DNA of 5,424 nucleotides from Oscillospiraceae bacterium (lineage in GTDB: Bacteria > Bacillota > Clostridia > Saccharofermentanales > Saccharofermentanaceae), in contig CADBNJ010000215.1 of the NCBI GenBank assembly GCA_902795955.1, positions 1 to 5,424 on the forward strand, written 5' to 3'. A program made the translations under genes and the position numbers. Each line of letters starts with the position of its first letter. The stretch's first letter is position 1. Under the pieces are notes generated by a model. The model was not told the origin of the DNA. It did no database searches and saw nothing but the letters and a program-made list of their open reading frames with translations. Of the stretch, positions 3,989 to 5,424 are shown piece after piece.

Positions 3989-4954
3989 ATGAGCTTGATC
4001 GACACAATCAAGATGAAGGCAAAGAAGGATATCAAGAGGATCGTGCTTCCCGAGGGTGAGGAAGAGAGAACTGTCGCTGCCGCGAAGATAATCAAGGCAG
4101 AGGGACTTGCAGTTCCGGTCCTGCTCGGAGATCCTGCTAAGATAGATGCTGAGGGCATTGAGATAATCAATCCCGTTACAAGCGATAAGGCAGCGCAGTA
4201 TGCCGCGGAGCTTTATGAGCTGCGCAAGGCGAAGGGAGTGACTGAGGAAGATGCGAAGAATCTGGTCGCTGATCCGATGTATTACGGCATCATGATGGTC
4301 AAGACCGGAGATGCCGACGGACTTGTATCGGGTGCTGTACACACGACGGGCGATATGCTGAGGCCCGCACTTCAGATCATCAAGACGAAGCCGGGAATGA
4401 AGGTTGTGTCTTCCAGCTTCCTGATGGACTGTCCTAACAAGTCACTCGGTGAGAACGGTCTGCTCGTTTATGCGGACTGTGTGGTAATGCCTAATCCTAC
4501 GGCGGAGGAACTGGCGCACATTGCAGTGTCTGCTGCTGATACGGCAAGGGCGCTCTGTGACATAGAGGAGCCGAGAGTGGCGCTTCTGTCGTTCTCTACC
4601 AAGGGGTCGGCAAAGCACGAGCTCGTTACTAAGGTGCAGCAGGCGACGGAGATCGCGCATCAGATCGCTCCGAGTCTTATACTTGACGGTGAGCTTCAGC
4701 TCGATGCGGCGCTCGTTCCGGAGATTGCGGCGTCCAAGGCTAAGGGAAGCCCTGTGGAGGGAAGAGCCAATGTGCTTATCTTCCCGGATCTGCAGGCTGG
4801 GAATATCGGGTATAAGATTACGCAGAGGATCGCGGGAGCTGAGTGTTTCGCGGTGCTCCAGGGATTGGCTAAGCCGTGTAACGATCTGTCCCGCGGATGC
4901 TCCGTTGATGACATTGTCAACACGGTGGCGATGACTGCGGTTCAGGCACAATAA
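3989..4954 (+). CDS. pta: Phosphate acetyltransferase (Pta)
   Basis: Pta interconverts acetyl-CoA plus phosphate and acetyl-phosphate plus CoA in the cytoplasm (EC 2.3.1.8). With acetate kinase it makes ATP and acetate during fermentation. The 321-residue product is a full-length, single-domain Pta. It starts MSLIDTIKMKAKKDIKRIVL, followed by PEGEEERTVAAA (21-32). VSGAVHTTGDMLRPALQI (113-130) and the C-terminal GLAKPCNDLSRGCSVDDIVN (292-311) are family signatures. Residues matching those implicated in the Methanosarcina enzyme (Arg87, Arg133, Ser309, Arg310, Asp316) are present at a constant offset of 8: Arg79, Arg125, Ser301, Arg302 and Asp308. There is no N-terminal DRTGG or regulatory domain as in E. 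coli Pta. Acetate kinase (ackA), the usual neighbour, is not the next gene; a zinc-ribbon gene follows after 18 bp. No terminator lies between the two. Confidence 0.97.
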   Translation: MSLIDTIKMKAKKDIKRIVLPEGEEERTVAAAKIIKAEGLAVPVLLGDPAKIDAEGIEIINPVTSDKAAQYAAELYELRKAKGVTEEDAKNLVADPMYYGIMMVKTGDADGLVSGAVHTTGDMLRPALQIIKTKPGMKVVSSSFLMDCPNKSLGENGLLVYADCVVMPNPTAEELAHIAVSAADTARALCDIEEPRVALLSFSTKGSAKHELVTKVQQATEIAHQIAPSLILDGELQLDAALVPEIAASKAKGSPVEGRANVLIFPDLQAGNIGYKITQRIAGAECFAVLQGLAKPCNDLSRGCSVDDIVNTVAMTAVQAQ

Positions 4955-4957
4955 AAC

Positions 4958-4964
4958 AAGGAGG
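4958..4964 (+). promoter_or_regulatory. Ribosome binding site of the zinc-ribbon gene
   Basis: AAGGAGG, a near-perfect Shine-Dalgarno, begins 3 nt after the pta stop and ends 8 nt before the ATG at 4973. It supports an independently well-translated second cistron in the pta transcript. Confidence 0.8.
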
Positions 4965-4972
4965 AACAGGAT

Positions 4973-5424
4973 ATGGCAAGGGGTAGTTATAACCACATGC
5001 AGCAGATAGATGATGCGTTCAAGGATGCACGGATGTCCAGCCGCATGATGAATCAGGCCAGAGAACTCGATGAACTGGGGAATCTTCTGTCGAGACTCGA
5101 CATGATCACAAATGCCATGTGGGAACTGCTGCAGGATAACGGCATCACCAGGGAGATGCTGTACAAGAAGATGGATGAGCTTGTTGACAGGCGCAAGCAG
5201 GGACACAATTACTATACAAGGGTGGCCTGCCCGAGATGCGGCAAGCCTATACAGGAATCGACCAAGATGCCGCTCATCGGAAGATGCGTTTACTGCGGTG
5301 CAGAAGTAACGTTCTATCCATATTCCGATGACGTAAAGCTGATGGAGAATGATGACGGCTTTGAGGAGGAACCTGAAGAAGCACCTGTTGTACCACAGGA
5401 TCCCAAACCGTATAATCCTTCGGA
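4973..5424 (+). CDS. Zinc-ribbon protein of unknown function, 3' end outside window
   Basis: I translated this from the sequence; 150 codons are present and the frame is still open at the right edge. It begins MARGSYNHMQQIDDAFKDAR. Residues about 10-76 look helical and charged, possibly a coiled coil (NQARELDELGNLLSRLDMIT). A zinc ribbon follows with two CxxC knuckles: CPRCG (Cys86, Cys89) and CVYCG (Cys105, Cys108), 15 residues apart. The next part is acidic and proline-rich (DDGFEEEPEEAPVVPQDPKP), suggesting a flexible linker to another domain beyond the window. No catalytic motif is visible and I do not recognise the family. The 18-bp gap to pta and the lack of a terminator indicate co-transcription, but nothing in the protein itself links it to acetate metabolism. 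Confidence 0.85.
   Translation, partial: MARGSYNHMQQIDDAFKDARMSSRMMNQARELDELGNLLSRLDMITNAMWELLQDNGITREMLYKKMDELVDRRKQGHNYYTRVACPRCGKPIQESTKMPLIGRCVYCGAEVTFYPYSDDVKLMENDDGFEEEPEEAPVVPQDPKPYNPS

Noticed and set aside
3504..4007. A 167-codon open frame on the minus strand through the repeat array
   Set aside because: It starts inside pta, has no ribosome binding site, reads an arginine-rich sequence with no domain, and crosses 64-bp repeats that shift frame in every copy.
4442..5206. A 254-codon minus-strand frame antisense to pta and the zinc-ribbon gene
   Set aside because: It overlaps two well-supported plus-strand genes and has an arginine-, histidine- and leucine-rich shadow composition.

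Overview
The window looks like chromosomal DNA from a low-to-mid-GC Firmicute of the class Clostridia, perhaps a Lachnospiraceae-like or related gut/rumen anaerobe. The reasons are a long-form hibernation factor (HPF), a Clostridia-type phosphate acetyltransferase, strong AGGAGG-type ribosome binding sites, and a Mn-type CDF transporter starting MTELLIRLF. The genus cannot be fixed from the sequence. No tRNA, rRNA, CRISPR array, transposase or integrase was seen.

Layout. (1) Positions 1-584, minus strand: the N-terminal two thirds of a cation diffusion facilitator, cut by the window edge, with a promoter so close that the transcript may be leaderless. (2) 585-741: divergent promoter region. 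Its hpf side carries a hairpin whose right arm could instead pair with the hpf start codon region. (3) 742-1284, plus strand: hpf, ending in a GC-rich terminator hairpin. (4) 3377 down to 1348, minus strand: a tight three-gene operon encoding a TPR/Sel1-repeat protein, a divergent J-domain-like (HPD) coiled-coil protein and a small HIRAN-domain protein. The genes are 4 bp apart or overlap by 11 bp. (5) 3378-3988: a gene-free divergent intergenic region of about 0.6 kb holding dyad-symmetric sequences and an array of 64-bp tandem repeats, each unit able to form a stem-loop. (6) 3989-4954, plus strand: pta. (7) 4973 to the right edge, plus strand: a zinc-ribbon protein of unknown function that appears co-transcribed with pta.

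Two parts of the window are ordinary metabolism and stress physiology: acetyl-CoA/acetyl-phosphate conversion by Pta and ribosome hibernation by HPF. The most novel-looking parts are the TPR + HPD + HIRAN operon, whose joint role is not known to me, and the 64-bp hairpin repeat array lying between the two outward-facing promoters.
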